NCBI RefSeq assembly: GCF_030733385.1
Contig: NZ_JASHJC010000018.1
Coordinates: 1 to 64,000, forward strand
Length of the DNA stretch: 64,000 nucleotides
Source of the DNA: Roseovarius sp. MMSF_3359
Lineage (GTDB): Bacteria > Pseudomonadota > Alphaproteobacteria > Rhodobacterales > Rhodobacteraceae
Direction: 5' to 3'
Within the stretch, counting starts at the first letter, position 1, and the number at the start of each line of letters is the position of its first letter. Below the pieces are notes generated by a model. The model did no database searches and was not told where the DNA came from. It saw only the letters and a list, made by a program, of their open reading frames with translations. Positions 44,174 to 52,416 of this stretch are shown here, one piece after another. The position numbers and the translations under genes were made by a program.

Positions 44174-44401
44174 CGTAATGTCCTTACTCGTTAAAGTTCC
44201 AGCTAAATCGTTAGCAATTTTTCGCCGATCCTCCAAGGGTGTTTGTGGCATTTCTGGGGCAGCGGCCGGAACAATTACGGGGGAAAATTCGGCAATGTTC
44301 CCCTTGACGAAACAATGGCATCTTGAATGCAATTTATACGTGTGCATCCAAGGTTTTGACCCGCGTATCGCGCTTGTCAGAGAATCGCGCGCGGCGGCAC
44401 T

Positions 44402-46012
44402 TCACCCGGCCATCATTTCCTTCGTCGCTGTCAGTTTGACGTCGGGATAATCGCGTTCAATCCGGTCAATATCCCATTGCAGCCGGGTCAGGTAGACGAT
44501 GTCGCCATCATGGTCATGGGCGATGTGCTGCTTGTTGGCCTCGGTGAACTTGTCCACCGCCTGCCGGTCACCATTGACCCACCGGGCCGAGGTGAACTGA
44601 CTGGCTTCGAACCGCACGGGCAGGCCATATTCCAATTCTATGCGAGAACCCAGAACCTCGAACTGCAACGCGCCGACGACGCCCACGATGAAGCCCGACC
44701 CGAAGGTGGGTTTGAAGACCTTGGCCGCGCCTTCCTCGGCAAATTGCATCAGCGCCTTCTCGAGGTGCTTGGCCTTCATCGGGTCACCTGCCCGGGCCTG
44801 TTGCAAAAGCTCGGGCGCGAAAGAAGGGATGCCCGAGACGCGCAGTGCTTCGCCCTCGGTCAGCGTGTCGCCAATCCTGAGCTGTCCGTGGTTCGGGATG
44901 CCGATGATGTCCCCGGCCCAGGCCTCTTCGGCCAGTTCCCTGTCGGAGGCGAGGAAAAGCACGGGGTTCGAGACCGCCATCGGCTTTTTCGTCCGCACAT
45001 GGGTGAGTTTCATGCCGCGCTTGAAATGCCCCGACGCCATGCGCAGAAACGCCACCCGGTCGCGGTGCTTGGGGTCCATATTGGCCTGCACCTTGAAGAC
45101 GAAACCCGCAACCTTGGTTTCCTCGGGGCTGATTTCGCGCGGCTCGGCCCGCTGCGGCTGCGGCTCGGGGCCATATGTGCCGATGCCGTCCATCAATTCC
45201 TTGACGCCGAAGGACTTGATCGCGGAGCCGAACCAGATCGGGGTCATATGCCCTTCGAGAACCGATTGCGGGTTCAGCGCGGGCAGAAGCTCGCGTGCCA
45301 TCTCGACCTCTTCGCGCAGCTTGTCGAGCAGTTCCGCGGGGACGTGGTCGGCCAGCGCGGGATCATCAAGGCCGTTGATTTCGATGCTTTCCGCCACGCG
45401 GTTCCTGTCGGCGCGGTCCATGAGTTCCAGCCGATCATTCAGCATGTCGTAGCAGCCCAAGAAATCCGCACCCATTCCGATGGGCCAGGAGGCGGGCGTC
45501 ACATCGATGGCCAGGTTTTCCTGGATCTCGTCGATGATATCGAACGTATCGCGGCTCTCGCGGTCCATCTTGTTACAGAAGGTTAGGATTGGCAGATCGC
45601 GCAACCTGCAGACCTCAAAAAGTTTCTGCGTCTGGCTTTCGACACCCTTTGCGCCGTCAATCACCATCACCGCCGCATCAACGGCGGTAAGCGTGCGATA
45701 TGTGTCTTCCGAGAAATCCGAGTGACCCGGCGTATCGACAAGATTGAACCGGAAGCTTTTGAAATCAAAGGACATTGCCGAAGCGGAGACAGAGATGCCG
45801 CGATCCTTTTCCATCTGCATGAAGTCCGAGCGCGTCCGCCGGGCCTCACCCTTGGCGCGGACCTGTCCGGCCATCTGAATGGCACCACCGAAAAGCAGGA
45901 ACTTTTCAGTCAGGGTCGTCTTGCCCGCATCCGGGTGCGAGATGATCGCAAAGGTCCGGCGGCGTGCGATTTCCGGGGGCAGATCGGGGCGGTTATGGGC
46001 GGTATCCAACAT
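44402..46012 (-). CDS. prfC: Peptide chain release factor 3
   Basis: GTPase that recycles release factors RF1/RF2 after translation termination, 536 residues. G1 ISHPDAGKTTLTEKFLLFGG, G3 DTPGHSDFSED and G4 NKMDRE are present, with RGISVSASAMSFDF as the switch region specific to RF3 (in place of the elongation factor G motif). The ATG at 46012 begins at the family N terminus (LPPEIARRRTFAII); an in-frame start at 46078 would add unrelated residues. Only a weak ribosome-binding sequence is seen before it. Confidence 0.93.
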   Translation of the reverse strand: MLDTAHNRPDLPPEIARRRTFAIISHPDAGKTTLTEKFLLFGGAIQMAGQVRAKGEARRTRSDFMQMEKDRGISVSASAMSFDFKSFRFNLVDTPGHSDFSEDTYRTLTAVDAAVMVIDGAKGVESQTQKLFEVCRLRDLPILTFCNKMDRESRDTFDIIDEIQENLAIDVTPASWPIGMGADFLGCYDMLNDRLELMDRADRNRVAESIEINGLDDPALADHVPAELLDKLREEVEMARELLPALNPQSVLEGHMTPIWFGSAIKSFGVKELMDGIGTYGPEPQPQRAEPREISPEETKVAGFVFKVQANMDPKHRDRVAFLRMASGHFKRGMKLTHVRTKKPMAVSNPVLFLASDRELAEEAWAGDIIGIPNHGQLRIGDTLTEGEALRVSGIPSFAPELLQQARAGDPMKAKHLEKALMQFAEEGAAKVFKPTFGSGFIVGVVGALQFEVLGSRIELEYGLPVRFEASQFTSARWVNGDRQAVDKFTEANKQHIAHDHDGDIVYLTRLQWDIDRIERDYPDVKLTATKEMMAG

Positions 46013-46113
46013 GAGGGGCCGTATAGAGCGCGTCGCCCGGCGGTGCAATATGAAGCGGATATCGGAACATTCTGCCACAGAACCGCGTTATTGCCCCAGA
46101 AGGGAGCCAAACC

Positions 46114-46368
46114 ATGCCATCCAAGAAACAAATGTCGGAAACCCGCGTGCTCGACAGTCAACGCGAACCGGAAAAGCCTTTGACCGAGCGTGAACCCGGT
46201 GAGAACGCCAAACCTGGCAACGATGTTGCCGCGAAGGACCCCTTTGGCGGCCCCAAGGCCGATGAAGGATGGACCCGCGAGGCGATCGCGATGAAGACGC
46301 GCAAGCCATCTTTCGACGGAGCCGACGATCCCGTAACGGACGAGCTCGCAGACAAGCACAAGAAGTAG
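46114..46368 (+). CDS. Small hydrophilic hypothetical protein
   Basis: An 84-residue, highly charged, Pro/Lys/Glu-rich protein without hydrophobic segments, probably disordered. AGAAGGGAG lies eight bases upstream of the ATG, and a hairpin terminator follows the stop, making it a credible single-gene unit. I do not recognise a family. Transcribed divergently from prfC with a 101-base gap. Confidence 0.6.
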   Translation: MPSKKQMSETRVLDSQREPEKPLTEREPGENAKPGNDVAAKDPFGGPKADEGWTREAIAMKTRKPSFDGADDPVTDELADKHKK

Positions 46369-46391
46369 AGTTCTAAATCAAAGAGATGACG

Positions 46392-46422
46392 CGCCGCTGC
46401 CGAACATTGCAGCGGCGTGTTT
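46392..46422 (+). terminator. Hairpin terminator after the small hydrophilic gene
   Basis: CGCCGCTGC (46392-46400) pairs perfectly with GCAGCGGCG (46409-46417) across an 8-base loop, followed by TGTTT. It lies 24 bases after the stop codon. The T-run is short, so strength is uncertain. Confidence 0.65.
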
Positions 46423-46529
46423 CCGTGTGTCTGGCAGGTTTTTGCCACCGCCTGCAATTGTCAGTAGCGTCAATCGGGAAACCGGGGAAGTATAGGAACA
46501 ATTCAAGAACATTCTGGAGGAATCACATT

Positions 46530-46904
46530 ATGCAGTTGAGTGAAATCGCACAGGAGCTTGTCGCCGGATGCCGCGAGGACCGGCAGCGCGCGAACCTCGA
46601 AAAACTCTATGCGCCGGATGCCGTGTCGGTGGAGGCGGCCGATCTGGGGCAGGGGCGTGAAGCCAAGGGGGTCGAGGCGATCAAAGCCAAGCATGACTGG
46701 TGGGAAAGCACGATGGAGGTGGCCGAGGCGCATGTTTCCGATCCGATGCCCCATGGAGAGGACCGGTTTGCCGTGATTTTCCGCATGACCGCGGGCGAGA
46801 AGGGCAGCGGCCAGATGATGGATATGGAGGAAGTCGCACTCTACACGGTCGCCGATGGCAAGATCGTGCGGGAGGAATTCTTCTACGCCATGCCTGACGC
46901 CTGA
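46530..46904 (+). CDS. SnoaL-like / NTF2-fold protein
   Basis: A 124-residue protein of the NTF2-like alpha+beta barrel type. LVAGCREDRQRANLEKLYAPDAVSVE is the typical opening helix and first strand, and EEVALYTVADGKIVREEFFY the final strands. No signal peptide. GGAGG eight bases before ATG 46530 fixes the start; an in-frame ORF from 46386 crosses the terminator. Members range from isomerases and hydrolases to ligand binders, so function is open. Confidence 0.7.
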   Translation: MQLSEIAQELVAGCREDRQRANLEKLYAPDAVSVEAADLGQGREAKGVEAIKAKHDWWESTMEVAEAHVSDPMPHGEDRFAVIFRMTAGEKGSGQMMDMEEVALYTVADGKIVREEFFYAMPDA

Positions 46905-46987
46905 TCCTCATTTGTTTCCCCCCTGAAAAATTTCTTTACGCAGAGGCAAGTTTCGGCTGCTATGTGCCAAAGAATTTGGGGGGGACC

Positions 46988-47677
46988 ATGGGGGCAATAC
47001 TGACGCCCGAGGTGCTAGTGCTGCTGGCGGGCGGCACTTTCGTGCTCGGATATCTGACGATCAATCAGGTGTGGCTACGCATCTTCGTGCTGGCCGGGAC
47101 CGTGCTTTATATCTGGTATTACGCCACGGTCGCAGACGCGCCCTTGTGGGAGGCGATTTACACCTCTCTGGCCATGGGGGCGGCAAACCTCTTCGGGTTG
47201 ATGAGCCTCTATGCGCAGCGGTCGCGGATGATCGTCCCGGCGCAGCATCGCGACATCTATCCGCAATTCGGCAACCTCACACCTGGTGATTTCCGATCGC
47301 TGGTCCGCTGCGCGGATCGTTTCGTGACTGACACGGAAATCGAACTGGCGACCGAGGGCGGTGAGACCGAGCATCTGTATTTCCTCATCAACGGCTCGGC
47401 CCGGGTGCAGAAGCTGGGCGCGGAATTCCGGCTCCCCTCCGGCACCTTCGTGGGCGAGGTCGCCTATCTGACGGGTCGGCGGAGTGCTGCGACGACCGTG
47501 TTGGCCGAAGGTTCCGAGGTGTTGCGCTGGCGCTATAGCGACCTCTACCGTCGCAGCGCGAAGTCATCGCGGTTCAAACTTGCCCTGGAGGCGATGATCG
47601 CGGGGGATTTGGCAACGAAGGTTTCCTTCGCCGTGGCCCCGCCGAACCTGAGCGACGTGATGAAGGCGCGGGCCTGA
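46988..47677 (+). CDS. Three-helix membrane protein with cNMP-binding/Popeye-like domain
   Basis: A 229-residue protein with three membrane helices in the first 80 residues (about 5-24, 28-46, 54-74), then a soluble beta-rich domain. That domain, with TEIELATEGGETEHLYFLINGSARV and LPSGTFVGEVAYLTGRRSAATTVLAEG, has the jelly-roll pattern and phosphate-binding-cassette-like spacing (FVGEVAYLTGRRSAATT) of cyclic-nucleotide-binding domains. The three-helix plus cNMP-domain layout is that of Popeye-domain proteins. GGGGGGA before ATG 46988 supports that start over a GTG at 46964. Probably senses a cyclic nucleotide at the membrane. Confidence 0.7.
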   Translation: MGAILTPEVLVLLAGGTFVLGYLTINQVWLRIFVLAGTVLYIWYYATVADAPLWEAIYTSLAMGAANLFGLMSLYAQRSRMIVPAQHRDIYPQFGNLTPGDFRSLVRCADRFVTDTEIELATEGGETEHLYFLINGSARVQKLGAEFRLPSGTFVGEVAYLTGRRSAATTVLAEGSEVLRWRYSDLYRRSAKSSRFKLALEAMIAGDLATKVSFAVAPPNLSDVMKARA

Positions 47678-47803
47678 GGCGGGGCGGCGCAGTCCCGGGG
47701 TGGAGGTGCTTGCGGTGATCTTCATCGGCCTGTGCCAACGAAGGGCGTCCTAAAAGACCGCCTCGCCTGATGAATTACACCGCAAGGGCGGCACTCTGCC
47801 CGC

Positions 47804-48817
47804 TCAGCGTGTCGATGCGCGCTTCAGGAGCTTGGCCATATCCGGGTGTTTCAGGAGCTTCTCGCTGACCTCGAAACGCGAATGTTCACGGATGTCGTGG
47901 CTGGCGAGGGATTGTGCCATCTGCTGGCTCAGGTCCGGGGGCAATGCCGGGCTCGTGCGGGTGTCGACCAGCATCGTCTCCGCGGCGATCCCTTCGGCAT
48001 AGATGATCTGATGCTCGTCAAAGAGAAGCTGGAAGTAATCGACGAACCCGCCATCCTCCCGCACCACCGTATCGCCATTCAACAGATGACGCGCTCGCAC
48101 GAGGACTTCTTTCCGCCCGGCACCCAGGGCGTCGGAACGCTGATAGATGAAAAGCCGGTGATCGGGGCTGACCAGAAGGTCGTTCTCATTGTGCAGCGCG
48201 CCCGCCTTGATCCGGATCGGCGCAAAATCCCCCACGGCGCGTACGGTCGCATGACCGATCCAACGGATCTTCTGCGGCCCGTCATCGCGGGTCAGAACCG
48301 CATCGCCAACCTGCAATTCCTCGATCCGGCACTGGGCGCCCGAGGCCATGGTGATATGGGTGCCACGGGTGAAGGAAACGCAGGCCACCTCGGCAAACTT
48401 GGTGCGGGCGTCGTCCTTGCTGATGCCCACCAACGCGTAGCCCAGGCGGGGCGTCAGCGGGGCCAGCGGCAAGGCATAGACCGCCTCCACATCGCCCTCA
48501 TCGTCCACCTCGACAAGAATCAGCACCTCGGTCGTGACGCCATTGCCGGACATCAGCGTCAGGCAACTGTCGAGGTAGAGCGTCGCGCCATGCACGCCGA
48601 TCTCGGAATCCTCGGCCACGATAAACCCGTCTTTGCCGTCGGTCTGCAGCGACAAAAGATGTGGGGTCGCATCGCGCCGCAGCTCGTAGGTGTCATCCAG
48701 GTCCAACTCGGCGGCAAACGACATCGGATCGCCCAGGTTGGCACCATTGACCACAGTGACATCACCGGCCTGATACACGGGGATCGACTGGATCGGGGCG
48801 GGCGGTGGTTTTGACAT
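47804..48817 (-). CDS. Hint-domain (hedgehog/intein-type) protein
   Basis: A 337-residue protein whose centre is a Hint module: CVSFTRGTHITMASGAQCRIEEL starts with the nucleophilic-position Cys and the TxITMA block, then GDAVLTRDDGPQKIRWIGH, HNENDLLVSPDHRLFIY and HQIIYAEGIAAETML. The N-terminal 150 residues hold a repeat-poor, acidic region. Such stand-alone Hint proteins are common in Rhodobacterales, often with adhesin/RTX-like partners. ATG 48817 is preferred to 48892. Whether it self-cleaves is not known; no extein-like C-terminal partner is evident. Confidence 0.8.
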   Translation of the reverse strand: MSKPPPAPIQSIPVYQAGDVTVVNGANLGDPMSFAAELDLDDTYELRRDATPHLLSLQTDGKDGFIVAEDSEIGVHGATLYLDSCLTLMSGNGVTTEVLILVEVDDEGDVEAVYALPLAPLTPRLGYALVGISKDDARTKFAEVACVSFTRGTHITMASGAQCRIEELQVGDAVLTRDDGPQKIRWIGHATVRAVGDFAPIRIKAGALHNENDLLVSPDHRLFIYQRSDALGAGRKEVLVRARHLLNGDTVVREDGGFVDYFQLLFDEHQIIYAEGIAAETMLVDTRTSPALPPDLSQQMAQSLASHDIREHSRFEVSEKLLKHPDMAKLLKRASTR

Positions 48818-48966
48818 GCGTTTCCGGTTTTTTTGGTCGTATCGGCCCTCGGGCCAGTGGGATAAACTAGGGTTGTCCGGCGGTCCGGTCAATCCACGGG
48901 TCTTTTGCTGGCAATCCTGCGCTTACGGATGCTATGCGTCAGGGGGAAAATCGGAGGAATGACATC

Positions 48967-49746
48967 ATGGATTTGGGAATAAAGGGTAAACGGGCGCTGG
49001 TCTGTGCATCGTCCAAGGGATTGGGCCTGGGCTGTGCGCGGGCATTGGCGGAGGCGGGTGTCGATCTGGTGATGAACGCGCGCGGTGAAGAGGCGCTCGA
49101 GGCATCCGCCGCAGCCATCCGCGAAGAATTCGGTGTGGACGTCGTGACCGTGGCCACGGATGTGACCACACCGGACGGGCAGGCCAAGGTGCTCGCGCGG
49201 GCCGCGGACGTCGATATCCTTGTGACCAATGCGGGTGGGCCGCCCCCGGGCCTGTGGAGCGATTGGGACCGCGACGATTTCATCAAGGCGCTCGATGCCA
49301 ACATGCTGACGCCGATTGCGCTGATGAAGGCGTTGCTGCCGGGCATGATGGACCGTGGCTGGGGCCGGGTGGTCAACATCACGTCGGTTAGTGTCAAGGC
49401 CCCGGTGCCGGTGCTCGGCCTGTCCAATTCGGCCCGCGCTGGTTTGACCGGATATGTCGCTGGGACATCGCGCCAGGTTGCCGGTTCCGGCGTCGTTATC
49501 AACAACTTGCAACCCGGTATTCATGCAACCGATCGGGCCGTGTCACTGGACAATGCCGCCGCCGAAGCGCAGGGGATCACCGTCGAGCAGGCCAAGGCCA
49601 ACCGTAACGCGACCATCCCCGCCGGGCGCTATGGCACGATGGAGGAATTTGGTGCGACCTGCGCGTTCATGTGTTCGCAGCATGCCGGTTACATGATCGG
49701 GCAGAACATCCTGCTGGATGGCGGTGCCACCAATTCAACGATGTAA
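48967..49746 (+). CDS. SDR family protein with substituted catalytic residues
   Basis: A 259-residue short-chain dehydrogenase/reductase fold protein. The nucleotide motif is ASSKGLGLGCARALAEAG (TGxxxGxG variant), NAGG follows, and the Ser of NITSVSVKAPV is kept. Thirteen residues later the usual YxxxK reads SNSAR: Tyr is replaced by Ser and Lys by Arg, so normal SDR proton relay is absent. A group of FabG-like proteins shares this change. GGAGG nine bases before ATG 48967 sets the start. The next gene begins two bases after its stop. Confidence 0.8.
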   Translation: MDLGIKGKRALVCASSKGLGLGCARALAEAGVDLVMNARGEEALEASAAAIREEFGVDVVTVATDVTTPDGQAKVLARAADVDILVTNAGGPPPGLWSDWDRDDFIKALDANMLTPIALMKALLPGMMDRGWGRVVNITSVSVKAPVPVLGLSNSARAGLTGYVAGTSRQVAGSGVVINNLQPGIHATDRAVSLDNAAAEAQGITVEQAKANRNATIPAGRYGTMEEFGATCAFMCSQHAGYMIGQNILLDGGATNSTM

Positions 49747-49748
49747 CC

Positions 49749-50876
49749 GTGGCGCAGGGGTTTTCGCTGAAGGATCAGCTGTTTAACGCGGATAGCGTGG
49801 GTGACCTGGCGGCGGAGTTTGCCGCCGGGGTGCCGGGGTTCGATCCCGAACGGTTCCATTCGGAGGTGATGGCCGGGCTGGCAGACCGCGAATTGCTCGC
49901 GCGGCTCAACTGGATCGCGGATTGTCTGGAGCCGCAACTGGCCACGGATTTCCCGACGATGGCCGATCAACTGAACGCGGCGATGCCGCCGGAACTGGAC
50001 CCGACGCGGGCAGATGACGATTTCGGCCGTTTCATCCACGCGGTTCCGGGCATTCTGGCTGTGCGTCACGGGCTGGAGCATCATCGCGACCGCGCGCTCG
50101 ACCTGCTGCATGCGGCCACCAAGCGGTTCTCGATGGAGTTCTACATCCGGCCCTTCCTGAACCGCTGGCCCGAGGAGACCTTGGCGCGCCTGTCGCATTG
50201 GGCGGGGGACGAAAACTATCATGTCCGCCGGCTGGTGTCCGAAGGGACCCGGCCGAAGCTGCCTTGGGCCGCAAAGATCGACCTTGATCCCCTGATGCCG
50301 CTTGACTTGCTCGACAGGCTCCATGCGGATCCCACGAGATATGTGACAAGATCGGTCGCCAACCATCTGAATGATATCGCAAAAATTCATCCCGATACGG
50401 TGACGGAGCGATTGTCGAAGTGGCGTAAGATGGCGCGGCAAAGCGAAAAGGAACTGGCGTGGATGACGCGCCATGCCTTGCGCACCTTGGTCAAAAACGG
50501 CGACCGGGCCGCGTTGCGGCAGCTTGGATACAGGGATGATATCAAGATCGCGGCGGAGCTCTCGATTGCGTCCGACCCCATCCATATCGGCGACGTTCTG
50601 GCTTTCGACGCCCATATCACGACCGACGCGCCGTCGAACCTCCTGGTGGACTACATCCTGCATTTTCACCGCCCGAATGGGCGCGCGGGCCGGAAGGTCT
50701 TCAAGCTCAAACAGACACGCAGCGAGCACGGCAAGCCTCTCACGCTGCACAAAAAACACGCGCTCAAGGGTAATGCCACGACCTTCACGCTTCATCCCGG
50801 ACCCCACAGGATCGAACTGCAGGTGAATGGCCGGATCGTGGCGCAGGCAGGCTTTGATTTGCACCCCGCCACGTAA
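49749..50876 (+). CDS. DNA alkylation repair protein (AlkC/AlkD-like HEAT repeats)
   Basis: A 375-residue protein built of HEAT-like helical repeats. EFAAGVPGFDPERF and FGRFIHAVPGILAVRHGLEHHRD, HATKRFSMEFYIRPFLNRWP-like HAATKRFSMEFYIRPFL, and HVRRLVSEGTRPKLPWA with RSVANHLNDIAKIHPDTV match the AlkC/AlkD group that removes alkylated bases without flipping them. A C-terminal beta-rich part (about 290-375) extends beyond the repeats. It starts with GTG at 49749, two bases after the SDR stop, so the two are coupled. The ORF's longer form from 49671 merely overlaps the SDR gene. Confidence 0.82.
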   Translation: MAQGFSLKDQLFNADSVGDLAAEFAAGVPGFDPERFHSEVMAGLADRELLARLNWIADCLEPQLATDFPTMADQLNAAMPPELDPTRADDDFGRFIHAVPGILAVRHGLEHHRDRALDLLHAATKRFSMEFYIRPFLNRWPEETLARLSHWAGDENYHVRRLVSEGTRPKLPWAAKIDLDPLMPLDLLDRLHADPTRYVTRSVANHLNDIAKIHPDTVTERLSKWRKMARQSEKELAWMTRHALRTLVKNGDRAALRQLGYRDDIKIAAELSIASDPIHIGDVLAFDAHITTDAPSNLLVDYILHFHRPNGRAGRKVFKLKQTRSEHGKPLTLHKKHALKGNATTFTLHPGPHRIELQVNGRIVAQAGFDLHPAT

Positions 50877-50990
50877 CCTCAATCTGAACGGGTATCACAT
50901 TCGCGTAGGGCGGCGTTACAGGCGCTGGCCAGAGGCGCGGCTGCCTGCTACGCCGATGCGACCCAAGGCACCAATTCAGGATTCCCCAAT

Positions 50991-52361
50991 ATGCAAGCCA
51001 CTGCCATCATTGCCCTTTTTGGTCTTGTCGTCATCGCAAGCATCGCCGTGGCCCCGCGCCGGGCCACGATCGAGGGGTTCTTTTCGGGCACGGGCAACGC
51101 CGGGCGCGCACCGGGCCTTTGGGTGCTGGTCCTGAGCCAGGTCACCACCTGGATTTTCGCGCGCTCGCTGATGAACGCGGCCATTCTGGGGTACTTCTAC
51201 GGCATTTGGGGAACGTTGGCCTATGCGGCCTATTACGGCTCTTTCCTGACCGGCGGGTTCATCGTCGCCCGGTTACGCGCCGGTGGGGCAGGATCGGTGC
51301 AGGACTGGCTGGGCGCGCGGTTCGGGACGCCGGGCGTGGCGTGTTACAACGTGGTGATTGCGCTGCGGCTCCTGTCGGAAGTGTTTGCCAACCTGCTCGT
51401 GGTCGGGTTGATCTTTGCCGCCGCGTTGCCGGAAATGGGTCTTGCGCGGGAGGTCTCGATCCTGCTGGTCGCCGCGCTCGGGCTCGCCTACAGCGCCTGG
51501 GGTGGTCTGAGTGCGGCCCTGCGCACCGATGTGCTTCAGATGCTTGTTTTCCTGGTGATTTTCGCTTTGGCCTTCGGCGCACTGGTCACCAGCCCGGGCT
51601 TTGACCTCGGCGCTGTGCTGACCGCCGAAGGGACCAGCGGGGCCTGGAACGGGCAAGTGCTCCTGCTTGTAGCCTTCCTGCAGGTCTTCTCCTATCCCGC
51701 CCACGATCCCGTCATGATGGACCGCGGCTTCATCGCCGACCGGGAGACGACCCGCCGGTCCTTCCTGCATGCGTTCTGGATCTCGGCCGTCTGCATCATC
51801 GGTTTCGGCTTTTTCGGCATCCAGGCGGGGCTTCAGGGTGCCGAATACGAGGGGCAGTTGATCGGCACCTGGATGGGCATTTTCCCGCCCTGGCTCTTCG
51901 TGGCGCTGCTGGTGTCGCTCCTGATTTCCGCGCTCAGCACCCTGGATTCGGCTCTTGCCAGCGCCGCGCGGCTGGTTGTGGATGAACTCCGGCTCAGCCC
52001 CCGGACTTTGAATGGCGGACGGTTGGCGATGGTGATCTTCATGGTGCTCGGCGCGCTTCTGACGCTTTGGGGCAACCAGACCCTGTTTGACGCGGTCGCG
52101 GTCAGCGGCACGGCGAGCATGTTCCTGACACCGGTCCTGCTGGTCGGCCTGGTGATGGGGCGCGACATCGCGCTCTGGGCCTATGTGGTGGCCTTTGCGG
52201 CAGCATTGCTCGGCGCGGTGGCCTATTTCGCCCGCGCCTCGGCGTTCTTCGCCTCGCTCCTGCCGGAGGGTCACAAGTACGAGCAACTCCTAGCGATCTG
52301 CGTCGTTGTCCTGATCGTGGGATTTGCCGCCGTACTTTGCGGGATGCGCCGCCGAGCCTGA
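50991..52361 (+). CDS. Sodium:solute symporter family protein
   Basis: A 456-residue membrane transporter with about 12 helices. SQVTTWIFARSLMNAAILGYFYGIW and YSAWGGLSAALRTDVLQMLVFLVIF are the SSS-family motifs (the latter with the sodium-site region), and SALSTLDSALASAARLVVDEL is the conserved loop near helix 8. It imports a small solute with sodium; the substrate is not evident. It stands between the repair gene and the ABC ATPase with gaps over 50 bases on both sides. Confidence 0.85.
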   Translation: MQATAIIALFGLVVIASIAVAPRRATIEGFFSGTGNAGRAPGLWVLVLSQVTTWIFARSLMNAAILGYFYGIWGTLAYAAYYGSFLTGGFIVARLRAGGAGSVQDWLGARFGTPGVACYNVVIALRLLSEVFANLLVVGLIFAAALPEMGLAREVSILLVAALGLAYSAWGGLSAALRTDVLQMLVFLVIFALAFGALVTSPGFDLGAVLTAEGTSGAWNGQVLLLVAFLQVFSYPAHDPVMMDRGFIADRETTRRSFLHAFWISAVCIIGFGFFGIQAGLQGAEYEGQLIGTWMGIFPPWLFVALLVSLLISALSTLDSALASAARLVVDELRLSPRTLNGGRLAMVIFMVLGALLTLWGNQTLFDAVAVSGTASMFLTPVLLVGLVMGRDIALWAYVVAFAAALLGAVAYFARASAFFASLLPEGHKYEQLLAICVVVLIVGFAAVLCGMRRRA

Positions 52362-52416
52362 GGGAATGCGCGGTTTCTATTGCCTCAGGCCGGGTTGGTT
52401 GCTATCTGGCCTCTGA

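Noticed and set aside
46386-46529. N-terminal extension of the SnoaL-like gene
   Set aside because: The extended frame crosses a terminator hairpin; a good ribosome-binding site marks ATG 46530 instead.
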